Assembly (NCBI GenBank): GCA_020866945.1
Contig: JAJBVW010000035.1
Location: forward strand, 2,869 to 23,036
Reading direction: 5' to 3'
Length of the DNA stretch: 20,168 nucleotides
DNA from: Oscillospiraceae bacterium
GTDB taxonomy: Bacteria > Bacillota > Clostridia > Oscillospirales > Oscillospiraceae
The notes under the pieces are model-generated. The model did not search any database and was not told the DNA's origin. It saw only the letters and a list, made by a program, of their open reading frames with translations. The position numbers and the translations under genes were made by a program. Below are positions 7,531-15,757 of this stretch, in pieces; position 1 is the first letter of the stretch; every line of letters starts with the position of its first letter.

Positions 7531-7550
7531 ATCCGGCCTCAAAGCCGGAT
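7531..7550 (-). promoter_or_regulatory. Inverted repeat at the tilS end, directly before the hpt ribosome site
   Basis: ATCCGGC (7531-7537) and GCCGGAT (7544-7550) form a perfect 7-base stem with a 6-base loop. The tilS stop codon lies in the loop region, and the hpt Shine-Dalgarno follows the stem at once. There is no T-run, so this is unlikely to be a terminator. It could couple hpt translation to ribosomes finishing tilS, or stabilise processed mRNA. Confidence 0.4.
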
Positions 7551-8828
7551 AAATTCTATTTGTATGATATTATTATCCTCTGGCCGGGCGGCTGCCCGTT
7601 CCGCAGGGCCGACGCCGCACACGGCGATAACGCCCCGCTCGTCCCGCAGGACGGGAACGCCCTGCCGCCGCCAGAAGGGAACGCCTGTTTCCTGAAAAAG
7701 CTGCTTCAGCTCCTTCGTGCAGCCGCGCCCCACAGGGCGCAGCCTGTCCCCCGGCTGACGCGCAGTAACCATTATGTTACCATATATATTCTCACAATTA
7801 AAGAAAAAAATGTTGAACTGCTTGTGAACAACGGGAGGAAAGGCAGATATTTTTGTGCAAATCAGCGCGATTCCCGCCTCCGGAATATCCGTCCGACCGG
7901 GCACCAATATCGTCCGCGGTTGTATCGGAGCCGCCGGCTTTATGCCGAAGACCAGTCTGTCTCCTTCCCGGCCGACGGCCATACCCGGCACATCCGCCAC
8001 GCCCCCGTCCCGGGCTGTCTTCAGGACGGCCTGCACATGGACATAGGAAAGCTCCCGCCCCGCCATGAGCCGCACGGCTCTGGACGCGATGGGAAACGGC
8101 TGGCCGCACAGGATCTTTGCGGGAAGTGTATTTTCCTCCCTATACTGGGCCACAAACTCCGCCGCAAGTCTGGACAGGAACGCCTCGTCCTCCCGCAGAA
8201 GAGCCGCCGTCTGCCCGGCGGCACGCGAAAATGCTGGATTGACGCTTTCCAGCGCCGGAACTGCCCAATGGCGCACCCGATTTCTGGCATATTCGTCCTG
8301 CCGGTTCGTCTCATCCTCCACATGGGAAATGTCATGGGCCGCGAGATACTCCAGCGCCTGCTCATGGGTCACATCCAGCATAGGCCGGACAATGCGCCCC
8401 CGCACAGGCGGGATGCCGCACAGGCCCTTCAGGCCCGTCCCGCGGGCCAGATTCAAAAGCATAGTTTCCCCATTGTCTCCGGCGTTGTGGGCCGTTGCAA
8501 TAACGGCCGCGCCGAGCGTTTCCGCCGCCTGCCCCAGAAAGTCATAGCGCAGGGCGCGGGCCGCCTCCTCTATGCTCATGCTGTTTTCCGCGGCATAGGC
8601 CCTTACATCTCCCCGGCCCGTCAGAAAGGGGATATGCTCCCGCTCGCAAAAATCCCGGACAAACGCTTCGTCTCTGTCCGAAGCCTCGCCCCGCAGGCCG
8701 TGGTTATAGTGGGCCGCGCACACGTCACAGCCCAGCTCCCGCAGTCTGCAAAGCAAATACATGGAATCCGCCCCGCCGGACACGGCGCATAAAATACGCC
8801 CGTCCCGGGGCAACAGCTCAGTATTCAT
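7539..8828 (-). CDS. tilS: tRNA(Ile)-lysidine synthetase TilS
   Basis: This 429-residue PP-loop enzyme converts C34 of the CAU-anticodon tRNA-Ile to lysidine, so that it reads AUA. The ATP loop SGGADS is at residues 17-22, followed by a YNHGLRG segment and the A-HNAGDNGET block. The C-terminal substrate-binding domain is recognisable by RLRPVGRGCTKELKQLFQ and VPVLRDERG. The ATG at 8828 overlaps the end of dnaB by 11 bases. A GTG three codons upstream (8837) is an equally possible start, since the purine-rich stretch before the ATG touches it directly and cannot serve as its ribosome site. The gene lies between dnaB and hpt in the same run and looks intact. It is essential in most bacteria. 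Confidence 0.95.
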   Translation of the reverse strand: MNTELLPRDGRILCAVSGGADSMYLLCRLRELGCDVCAAHYNHGLRGEASDRDEAFVRDFCEREHIPFLTGRGDVRAYAAENSMSIEEAARALRYDFLGQAAETLGAAVIATAHNAGDNGETMLLNLARGTGLKGLCGIPPVRGRIVRPMLDVTHEQALEYLAAHDISHVEDETNRQDEYARNRVRHWAVPALESVNPAFSRAAGQTAALLREDEAFLSRLAAEFVAQYREENTLPAKILCGQPFPIASRAVRLMAGRELSYVHVQAVLKTARDGGVADVPGMAVGREGDRLVFGIKPAAPIQPRTILVPGRTDIPEAGIALICTKISAFPPVVHKQFNIFFFNCENIYGNIMVTARQPGDRLRPVGRGCTKELKQLFQETGVPFWRRQGVPVLRDERGVIAVCGVGPAERAAARPEDNNIIQIEFIRL

Positions 8829-10167
8829 CCTCGTCACGACGGCGCTCGTCGTTCACATAGCTTGTAAACTCAGGTATCCACCGCAGATAAACCGTGCCGA
8901 CACGGCCATGGCGGTTTTTCAGCACGATGGCCTCCGCCGCGTTGGGATCCTCGCACTCCTGGTCATAATATCCCTCCCGGTACAGTCCGATGACCGCGTC
9001 CGCGTCCTGCTCGATGGAGCCGGATTCCCGCAAATCGGAGAGCATGGGCCGCTTGTTCTGCCGCGCTTCGTTGGCGCGGCTGAGCTGGCTTAAGCATATC
9101 AGAGGCACGCCCAGCTCCTTGGCCGTGACCTTCATCATGCGGCTTATATCGCTGACGGCCTGGGTGCGGCTCTCGTTCGACCAGGAATGGCCGCTGCCGG
9201 CGCTTTGCATCAGTTGCAAATAGTCCACCACCACAAGGCCCAGATTATCCAGCCTCCGGCACTGGGCGGCCATTTCCGCCACCGTCATGCTGGGGTTGTC
9301 GTCAATGCGTATATCTATTCGGGAGAGCTGTCCGGCGGCCTCCGCCAGACGGCTCCACTCATCGGAGCTTAAGCGTCCCTGGGACAGCTGATAGTTGTCA
9401 ATATGGCTCTCCCCGGACAGAAGCCGCATCACCAGCTGCTGCCGGCTCATTTCCAGAGAGAAAACGGCCACAGTCTTGCCGGAGGATTTTGCGGCGCTGA
9501 CAGCCATGTTCAGGGCAATACTGGTCTTGCCCATGCCGGGCCGGGAGGCAATCAGAACAAAATCTCCCGCCCCAAGCCCCTGAAGGCATTCGTCGATGTC
9601 CGCAAGGCCTGTAGTCAGGCCCGGAAGCTTGCTGCCGTTCTGGGCAGCCTGGGATATTTGGCTTAAGACGTCCTGGAGCACCTGGGGCAGCGGCACCAGA
9701 CCGCCGGTGGCGCTCTCCTTGCGCATGGCGTATATCTTCCGCTCCGCAAGCTCCAGCACCTGCTCCGCCTGGCCGCCCTCCTGATAGACAAGCTCCGTAA
9801 TCTCCGCCGCCGTGTCCCCAAGAGAACGCAGCAGCGCGCGCTCCCGGACGATGGCGCAGTATTGCAGCACATTGGCCGCCGTGGGCGTTACGTCCATCAG
9901 CTCCACAAGGTATTGCTGGGAATTTTCCCGCCACACCCTTCTGGCGCGCATCTGATCCAGAACCGTCACCGGGTCTACCTTGATGCCCGTGCTGAACATG
10001 GAGAAAATCGTCTCGAATATCTCCCGGTTGACGTCGATATAAAATTCTGAAGGTTTGACGCTGTTCACCACATCGGGGATACAGGCCGGGTCGATGAGCA
10101 TCGCGCCCAAAATCGACTGCTCTGCCTCCGCCGAATAGGGAACCCGCCGCCCAAGAAGCTCATCCAT
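8818..10167 (-). CDS. dnaB: Replicative DNA helicase DnaB (DnaC in Bacillus naming)
   Basis: This 449-residue hexameric 5'-3' helicase drives the replication fork and recruits primase. The N-terminal domain (VPYSAEAEQSILGAML at 9-24) is followed by a linker and the RecA-like motor domain. Walker A SRPGMGKTS is at 208-216, FSLEM at 236-240, Walker B VVVDYLQLM at about 314-322 and RESGSIEQDADAVI near 381-394. No intein interrupts the motifs. The ATG at 10167 has only a modest upstream purine stretch (GGACGGGGA). Gene order gdpP-rplI-dnaB is standard for Firmicutes, and the following tilS start overlaps the dnaB stop. Confidence 0.97.
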   Translation of the reverse strand: MDELLGRRVPYSAEAEQSILGAMLIDPACIPDVVNSVKPSEFYIDVNREIFETIFSMFSTGIKVDPVTVLDQMRARRVWRENSQQYLVELMDVTPTAANVLQYCAIVRERALLRSLGDTAAEITELVYQEGGQAEQVLELAERKIYAMRKESATGGLVPLPQVLQDVLSQISQAAQNGSKLPGLTTGLADIDECLQGLGAGDFVLIASRPGMGKTSIALNMAVSAAKSSGKTVAVFSLEMSRQQLVMRLLSGESHIDNYQLSQGRLSSDEWSRLAEAAGQLSRIDIRIDDNPSMTVAEMAAQCRRLDNLGLVVVDYLQLMQSAGSGHSWSNESRTQAVSDISRMMKVTAKELGVPLICLSQLSRANEARQNKRPMLSDLRESGSIEQDADAVIGLYREGYYDQECEDPNAAEAIVLKNRHGRVGTVYLRWIPEFTSYVNDERRRDEDEY

Positions 10168-10192
10168 GGCGCTTGTCCCCGTCCGTTGTCGT

Positions 10193-10642
10193 TTACTTCT
10201 CCTCCGTCACCATGACGTTGATGACGCCGGAAATCTCATAGCCCAGCTTGCATTTCACCTGGAAGGTGCCGAACTGCTTGATAGGCTCGGTCTGAACGAT
10301 TTGGTTCTTTTCAATCTTCATACCGTGCTGAGCCTCCAGCGCGTCGGAAATCTCCTTGGAGGTAACGGCCCCGAAAAGCCGCCCGCCGGTGCCGGCTTTA
10401 GCCTTGACGTGAACAATCACGCCGCTGAGACGCTCCGCATATTCCTGCGCCTGGGCTTTTTCCCGGGCAATCTGGGCCTGACGTGCCTTATCCTGAAGCC
10501 GCATGGCGTTCAGGTTGTCCTTCGTAGCCTCTATCGCAAGGCCCCGGGGCAGCAGATAGTTGCGGCCATAGCCGTCGGAGACCTCCTTCAGCTCGCCCTT
10601 TTTGCCCTGGCCCTTGATGTCCTTTTGCAAAATGACCTTCAT
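10193..10642 (-). CDS. rplI: 50S ribosomal protein L9
   Basis: The protein has 149 residues, the usual length. It binds 23S rRNA at the base of the L1 stalk and helps keep the reading frame. The N-terminal domain (MKVILQKDIKGQGKKGE then the GYGRNYLLPRGLA signature, residues 24-36) is joined by a long helix (about 40-75) to the C-terminal rRNA-binding domain. It starts 13 bases after the gdpP stop, with an AAGGGGGA ribosome site 7-8 bases before the ATG. It is followed by dnaB after 25 bases. Confidence 0.98.
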   Translation of the reverse strand: MKVILQKDIKGQGKKGELKEVSDGYGRNYLLPRGLAIEATKDNLNAMRLQDKARQAQIAREKAQAQEYAERLSGVIVHVKAKAGTGGRLFGAVTSKEISDALEAQHGMKIEKNQIVQTEPIKQFGTFQVKCKLGYEISGVINVMVTEEK

Positions 10643-10655
10643 GGTTATATCCCCC

Positions 10656-12653
10656 TTATGATGTCAAATATTCGTCGATTGCTGTTTTCAGCCGGGCCTC
10701 CGCTTCCTCAACGGTCACGCCCGTCATCTGCGCCCCGGCCGCGGACTGATTTCCGCCGCCGCCCAGCTTTTCCAGCAGCACCTGCACGTTCATGGCGCCG
10801 ATGCTCCGCGCGGAGAGCATCACCCCGCCGGTAGGCGCGGGATAGAGCACCACAGAGGCCTCCACCCCGGAGATGTTCAGCATTTCATCCGCCGCCTGGG
10901 ACGCAACCACCCGGTCTACCACATGGCTGGCAACGGCAATGCAGATGTTTCCCTTATAGATGCGGGCGCTCTCCAAAATCTGATAACGGTCAGTCATGCT
11001 GTCTATATCGTTTTGCAGCAGCCGCTTGACCGAAATAGGGTCGGCCCCCGTCCGGCGCAGGAACGCCGCCGCGTCAAAGGTGCGTTCGCCGGTGCGCATG
11101 GTGAAGTTTTTCGTGTCCGTCACACTACCGGCCAGCAGGGCCTCCGCCTCAAAGCGCAGGATAGCGGTCGGCTCCACCAGCTCCTGTAAAAGCTCCACCA
11201 ACAGCTCGCACACGGAGGACGCATACGGCTCATGGAAGGTCAGCGCCGCGTTTTCAATATAGCTGGCGGCCCGCCGGTGATGGTCGATGACGACAAGGCG
11301 GCTGATGGTTCTCAGGATAGCCTCGTCCTCCACCTGCTCCGGACGGCTGGTGTCCACCACTACGAGAAGACTGCGGCTGTTGGCCTGGAGCATAGCCTCC
11401 TTGGGCGTGATGAAGATGTCCTCGTATTCCTTCTGCTTTTTCAGTACGTTTATCATGGCGGAGCAGGCCGTGGGGCCGTTCCCCATAATAATCCGCACGC
11501 GCTTGCCATAGTTTCGGGCAATGCAACACACGCCCACCGCCGCGCCCAGGGCGTCCATATCGGGATAGCTGTGGCCCATGACATAGGTGGTGGAGGCATC
11601 CTTGATGAAGGAACACAGGGCGTTTGCCACCACGCGGCTTTTCACCTTGGTGCGGGTCTCCACCTCGGAGGCGCGGCCTCCGTAAAACTCAAAATTCATA
11701 CGGTTTTTGATAACCGTCTGGTCGCCACCGCGGGAGAGCGCCATTTCCACGCTCATGGAGGCAAAGTTGAAATTCTCCTCATAGCTGGCCCCTTCGAGAC
11801 CCACACCGATGCTGACCGTGGCGTGGATGCCGGAGCTGTTCACAACGGAGTGAACGCCATCGACAATGGTGAATTTCTCCTGCTCCAGCTTGTCGAAGTA
11901 CCGTCGCTCACAGATATAGATATACCTATCCCGGTCATACCGGCGGAACAGGCCCCGCGTTCCCTCAAGCCATTGGGTCAGGCGATCCTCTATCTGGTTG
12001 CGCAGCTCGGTACGAACCCGGTCGGTGGCATTTTTCATCATCTCGTCAAAGTTATCCAGCATGATGAGGATAACCACGGGCCGGGAGGCGGCATATTCCC
12101 GCCGTATATCGTCATAATCTGTAACATCGACCCAATAGGTGATGCCCATGGAGCCGCTGACTTGCTGATCGCTCTGACCTCTTATCAGGTTTCCATGAAC
12201 CTGAAATCTTCGGCCATTCAGCTCAACCAGACCGGGACAGCGGGTCTTGCCCTCCAAAATCCATTTGTCCTGAAATTCCGGCACAAGGGTCTGGATGGAA
12301 ACGTCGAAGCTCGGCTCCTTTCGTCCACAGATGGAGAAAAACGCCTGGTTCCCCCACACCATCCGGCCGGAGTCCATCATAAACGTGGCCATAGGCAGCG
12401 GGAAATTCATCATGGTGTTGTCCTTGGCCGCCTCCGTCTCATAGGCGACGGATTTGATATACTTCACCAGCTCCCGATGACGGCGGCGGCTGATGGCCGT
12501 GCTGACAAACAAAAGCACCACCGCCGCCGCGGCTTCCGCCAGCGCGAGGTATAACTGGTCAAAAAGCACGTAGGTGACCGCCGCGAATATGAGAAGAACC
12601 AGAATATAAAACCGGCCTCCGGGTTCTTCGATTTTTTTGGAACCTTTGTTCAT
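10656..12653 (-). CDS. gdpP: Cyclic-di-AMP phosphodiesterase GdpP (YybT family)
   Basis: This 665-residue membrane protein hydrolyses c-di-AMP to pApA and so affects potassium balance and cell-wall stress. Two transmembrane segments (about 14-31 and 36-52) are followed by a PAS-like domain (about 80-180), which binds haem in the Bacillus protein. A degenerate GGDEF domain follows (about 190-320), with RRYDRDRY at 237-244 in place of the active GGDEF, and the family block SRGGDQ at 307-312. The DHH/DHHA1 phosphodiesterase has HSYPDMD at 361-367, D434 in VVVDTSRP and DHH at 457-459. A GGGGNQSAAGAQ stretch near the C-terminus supplies the DHHA1 glycines. All metal ligands expected of the active enzyme are visible. 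A GGAG ribosome site stands 9 bases before the ATG, below a sigma-A promoter, and the gene heads the six-gene run. Confidence 0.96.
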   Translation of the reverse strand: MNKGSKKIEEPGGRFYILVLLIFAAVTYVLFDQLYLALAEAAAAVVLLFVSTAISRRRHRELVKYIKSVAYETEAAKDNTMMNFPLPMATFMMDSGRMVWGNQAFFSICGRKEPSFDVSIQTLVPEFQDKWILEGKTRCPGLVELNGRRFQVHGNLIRGQSDQQVSGSMGITYWVDVTDYDDIRREYAASRPVVILIMLDNFDEMMKNATDRVRTELRNQIEDRLTQWLEGTRGLFRRYDRDRYIYICERRYFDKLEQEKFTIVDGVHSVVNSSGIHATVSIGVGLEGASYEENFNFASMSVEMALSRGGDQTVIKNRMNFEFYGGRASEVETRTKVKSRVVANALCSFIKDASTTYVMGHSYPDMDALGAAVGVCCIARNYGKRVRIIMGNGPTACSAMINVLKKQKEYEDIFITPKEAMLQANSRSLLVVVDTSRPEQVEDEAILRTISRLVVIDHHRRAASYIENAALTFHEPYASSVCELLVELLQELVEPTAILRFEAEALLAGSVTDTKNFTMRTGERTFDAAAFLRRTGADPISVKRLLQNDIDSMTDRYQILESARIYKGNICIAVASHVVDRVVASQAADEMLNISGVEASVVLYPAPTGGVMLSARSIGAMNVQVLLEKLGGGGNQSAAGAQMTGVTVEEAEARLKTAIDEYLTS

Positions 12654-12692
12654 TGTCCACTACTCCAAAAAACTAAAAAACGGGATTAGATT

Positions 12693-12721
12693 ATTATAAC
12701 AGACTCCGCGGAACTTTACAA
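12693..12721 (-). promoter_or_regulatory. Sigma-A promoter of the gdpP-rplI-dnaB-tilS-hpt-ftsH run
   Basis: On the minus strand there is a -35 TTGTAA (12721-12716), a 17-base spacer and a perfect -10 TATAAT (12698-12693). The predicted start of transcription, near 12686, is about 33 bases before the gdpP ATG. The downstream gaps are all 25 bases or fewer, so this may serve all six genes. Confidence 0.65.
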
Positions 12722-12785
12722 ACAATTTTACGCCCCGTCACATATTTTGCCGGGGGCGGCAAACACTAACCACGAGGTGAACCCA

Positions 12786-13739
12786 TTGAAAGCTGTCATA
12801 CTCTCCGGCGGGGAAGGCACCCGCCTGCGGGCCATATCCGGCGGCCTGCCAAAGCCTATGATGCCCCTGCTGGGAACGCCCCTGCTGGAACATACGGTGG
12901 CCCTCCTGCGGGAAAACGGCTTTGACCAGCTGTGCCTGACGCTGCACTATCAGCCCCAGATTATCCGCGAGCATTTCCGGGACGGAGCGGACTTCGGCGT
13001 TTCCATTATATACCGGGAGGAGCGCTCGCCCTTAGGTACGGCAGGAGCTGTCCTCAACTGCCGGGATTTCATCGGAAACGAAACCGTTCTGGTCATCAGC
13101 GGGGACAGCGCCTGCGATTTTGACCTTTCCGCCCTGATAGCGGGCCACAAGCGCGGCGCGACCATCGCCCTGGCCGCGCAGGCGGAGCCGCTTCCCTATG
13201 GCCTCGTTATCACAGACCGGGAGGGAAATATCACTGGTTTTCTGGAAAAGCCCACCTGGGAGCGGGTGGTGACAGATCAGGTCAGCACGGGGATATACGT
13301 CCTCTCCCCGGATATTCTGGACTATATACCCACCGGGCATCCCTATGATTTTGCAAAGGATTTATTTCCCCGGCTGCTTTCGCTCGGCGTCCCCATGCGG
13401 GGTCAGGTCATGGATGGCTACTGGTGCGACATCGGCACGCCCCACGCCTATTACCAGTGCAACCTGGACGCCTTGAACGGCCTGTATCATCTGCCAGGTG
13501 CTCAGGAGACGCCCCGGCGGGTCATTCCCTGCCGGAACCGCGCAAGGCTCATGCGCGCCGTCAGCGAAGCGATGGCGGAATTTGGCGCCGATTTCTCCGA
13601 CGGGCTGACCATCGTCTCTCCCTGCGGCAAAGCGCACCTTGCGCCCCTGGCAGATCAAAGCGCCATCTTCCTGGAAGGCGACCGCGCCGCTGTGCGCAAG
13701 CTGGAAGCATTGGCTAAGACGCTGAATGAAAGCCTATGA
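12786..13739 (+). CDS. Sugar-phosphate nucleotidyltransferase with a short, phosphohexomutase-like C-terminal tail
   Basis: This 317-residue protein has an N-terminal nucleotidyltransferase domain (residues 1 to about 235) that transfers NMP to a sugar 1-phosphate. Motifs are GGEGTRLR at 8-15, LPKPMMP at 21-27, LGTAG at 83-87, SGD at 105-107, EKP at 154-156 and YWCDIGTPHAY at 212-222. The nearest well-known classes are mannose-1-phosphate guanylyltransferase and glucose-1-phosphate thymidylyltransferase; the substrate cannot be settled. No hexapeptide beta-helix follows. Instead residues 250-317 (NRARLMRAVSE...FSDGLTIV...) resemble the last domain of phosphogluco/mannomutases, without the rest of that enzyme. 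The start is TTG at 12786 (MKAVILSGG), because GAGGTGA stands 5 bases before it. Earlier in-frame starts (GTG at 12777, TTG at 12747) have no ribosome site. It probably supplies activated sugar for cell-surface glycans. Confidence 0.82.
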   Translation: MKAVILSGGEGTRLRAISGGLPKPMMPLLGTPLLEHTVALLRENGFDQLCLTLHYQPQIIREHFRDGADFGVSIIYREERSPLGTAGAVLNCRDFIGNETVLVISGDSACDFDLSALIAGHKRGATIALAAQAEPLPYGLVITDREGNITGFLEKPTWERVVTDQVSTGIYVLSPDILDYIPTGHPYDFAKDLFPRLLSLGVPMRGQVMDGYWCDIGTPHAYYQCNLDALNGLYHLPGAQETPRRVIPCRNRARLMRAVSEAMAEFGADFSDGLTIVSPCGKAHLAPLADQSAIFLEGDRAAVRKLEALAKTLNESL

Positions 13740-13778
13740 ATTTGGTCATTTTTTAGGTTTTCGGCTCACACGCAGTCC

Positions 13779-13808
13779 TTGACACAAAAACCCTGTTGGC
13801 GTTATAAT
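13779..13808 (+). promoter_or_regulatory. Sigma-A promoter for the MarR gene
   Basis: A perfect -35 TTGACA (13779-13784), an 18-base spacer and a perfect -10 TATAAT (13803-13808) predict a transcript start near 13815. The MarR gene can thus be expressed apart from the nucleotidyltransferase. I see no clear palindromic operator overlapping the boxes. Confidence 0.72.
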
Positions 13809-13852
13809 GCTCTTTATAGAAGAAAAAACTTGCTCAACTAGGGAGAAAAATT

Positions 13853-14290
13853 ATGGATTACAAACGGATCACAAATAAGCAGGAGCGACTGCGCCGGCTG
13901 ATGAACATCCACTTCTCGTCCTTCTTTGACGATATGCCTCTGACCAGCAATCAGGCCATGGCTCTGGAGTTTATCATAAGCAAGTCAGAGCACGGGGACG
14001 TTTTCCCCAAGGATTTGGAGGCCCATCTCTCCATCCGGGGTTCCTCCGTCGCAAGCCTCGTCAACCACCTTGACCAGAGCGGCTACCTCGTCCGCGAGCC
14101 GGTCGCCTTTGACGGCCGCTATAAGCGGCTGGTTCCCACGGAAAAAGCCCATGCCGTCCGAGATAAAATCAACGACCGCATCAACCGCTATACGGAGAGC
14201 CTGTTCGTTGGCATTTCCGATGAAGACCTGACCGTGTTCGAGTCCGTGATTGAAAAAATCGAGGGCAATATCGTCAATAACAATAAGTGA
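13853..14290 (+). CDS. MarR family transcriptional regulator
   Basis: This 145-residue winged-helix regulator would bind DNA as a dimer. An N-terminal dimerisation helix is followed by the DNA-binding core. The helix-turn-helix spans about 49-76 (FPKDLEAHLSIRGSSVASLV and on), and the wing is at about 79-95 (VREPVAFDGRYKRLVPT), where the D-x-R(Y)K(R) residues are typical of MarR. Long C-terminal helices complete the dimer interface. AGGGAG stands 7 bases before the ATG, and the gene has its own strong promoter. No efflux pump or enzyme gene typical of MarR targets is adjacent. The nearest same-strand gene is the sugar nucleotidyltransferase, 113 bases upstream. The ligand and targets are unknown. 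Confidence 0.9.
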   Translation: MDYKRITNKQERLRRLMNIHFSSFFDDMPLTSNQAMALEFIISKSEHGDVFPKDLEAHLSIRGSSVASLVNHLDQSGYLVREPVAFDGRYKRLVPTEKAHAVRDKINDRINRYTESLFVGISDEDLTVFESVIEKIEGNIVNNNK

Positions 14291-14300
14291 TATATATGCA

Positions 14301-14345
14301 GCGATAAAAAACCTGTTTTATGGTTTTTTATCGCTTATTTATTGC
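14301..14345 (+). terminator. Intrinsic terminator of the MarR gene
   Basis: A perfect 13-base stem, GCGATAAAAAACC (14301-14313) with its complement (14322-14334), closes on an 8-base loop and is followed by TTATTTATT. It starts 10 bases after the MarR stop. The A/T-rich arms give a bidirectional character. Confidence 0.85.
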
Positions 14346-14374
14346 CCTGCACCGGAGCGATTGCGGCGCAGGGC
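14344..14374. other. Middle hairpin in the MarR/ftsZ convergent gap
   Basis: GCCCTGC (14344-14350) pairs with GCAGGGC (14368-14374); CCG/CGG (14352-14354 with 14364-14366) can extend it internally. There is no T-run on either side. It sits between the two terminator hairpins, and its role is unclear. Confidence 0.4.
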
Positions 14375-14389
14375 ATTTACGGTCACAAG

Positions 14390-14428
14390 AAAACCACGGT
14401 GGAGGCCCGCAGGTCTCGCCGTGGTTTT
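14390..14428 (-). terminator. Terminator hairpin of ftsZ (possibly bidirectional)
   Basis: AAAACCACGG (14390-14399) pairs with CCGTGGTTTT (14419-14428), enclosing a 19-base GC-rich loop that can fold further. On the minus strand it lies 13 bases past the ftsZ stop and ends in GGTTTTCTT. On the plus strand the arm runs into TTTTTT, so it can also stop transcripts that pass the MarR terminator. Confidence 0.75.
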
Positions 14429-14441
14429 TTGGCAAACTGAC

Positions 14442-15587
<1,146 letters not shown>

Positions 15588-15597
15588 CTTATTTTGC

Positions 15598-15615
15598 CTC
15601 CCGTGTCTCCCGTGT
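15598..15615 (-). repeat. Perfect 9-base tandem repeat carrying the ftsZ ribosome site
   Basis: Two abutting copies of ACACGGGAG (minus strand; 15615-15607 and 15606-15598) stand before the ftsZ start. The proximal copy plus the next G gives GGGAGG, 9 bases from the ATG. The distal copy offers a second GGGAG about 9 bases further away. Confidence 0.75.
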
Positions 15616-15659
15616 ATTCTATAACGGCATGACCGTCCAATTTGCATACGTTATGTTAT

Positions 15660-15688
15660 ATTTTATTACGAAAAACCGAACAGGTCAA
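15660..15688 (-). promoter_or_regulatory. Promoter directly before ftsZ
   Basis: On the minus strand there is a -35 TTGACC (15688-15683), a 17-base spacer and a -10 TAAAAT (15665-15660). It lies in the AT-rich 170-base gap between ftsQ and ftsZ. A further TTGACA (15710-15705) just upstream has no -10 at a proper distance. The predicted leader of about 65 bases includes ATAACG...CGTTAT arms (a possible weak hairpin) and the duplicated ribosome-site region. Confidence 0.6.
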
Positions 15689-15757
15689 TAGTTATTTTAA
15701 ATTATGTCAAATGATTTTTTCGTTTTTCGCTGCCGCAGCGCTGCCAAACGGCATTTT

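Noticed and set aside
11232..12554. 440-codon open frame opposite gdpP
   Set aside because: It is a shadow of gdpP with no signature of its own; gdpP has all its catalytic motifs intact.
13729..13761. Possible terminator after the nucleotidyltransferase (AAAGCCTA with TAGGTTTT)
   Set aside because: The stem is 8 bases with a G-U pair and a 17-base loop, the T's are inside the stem and no T-run follows; too weak to call.
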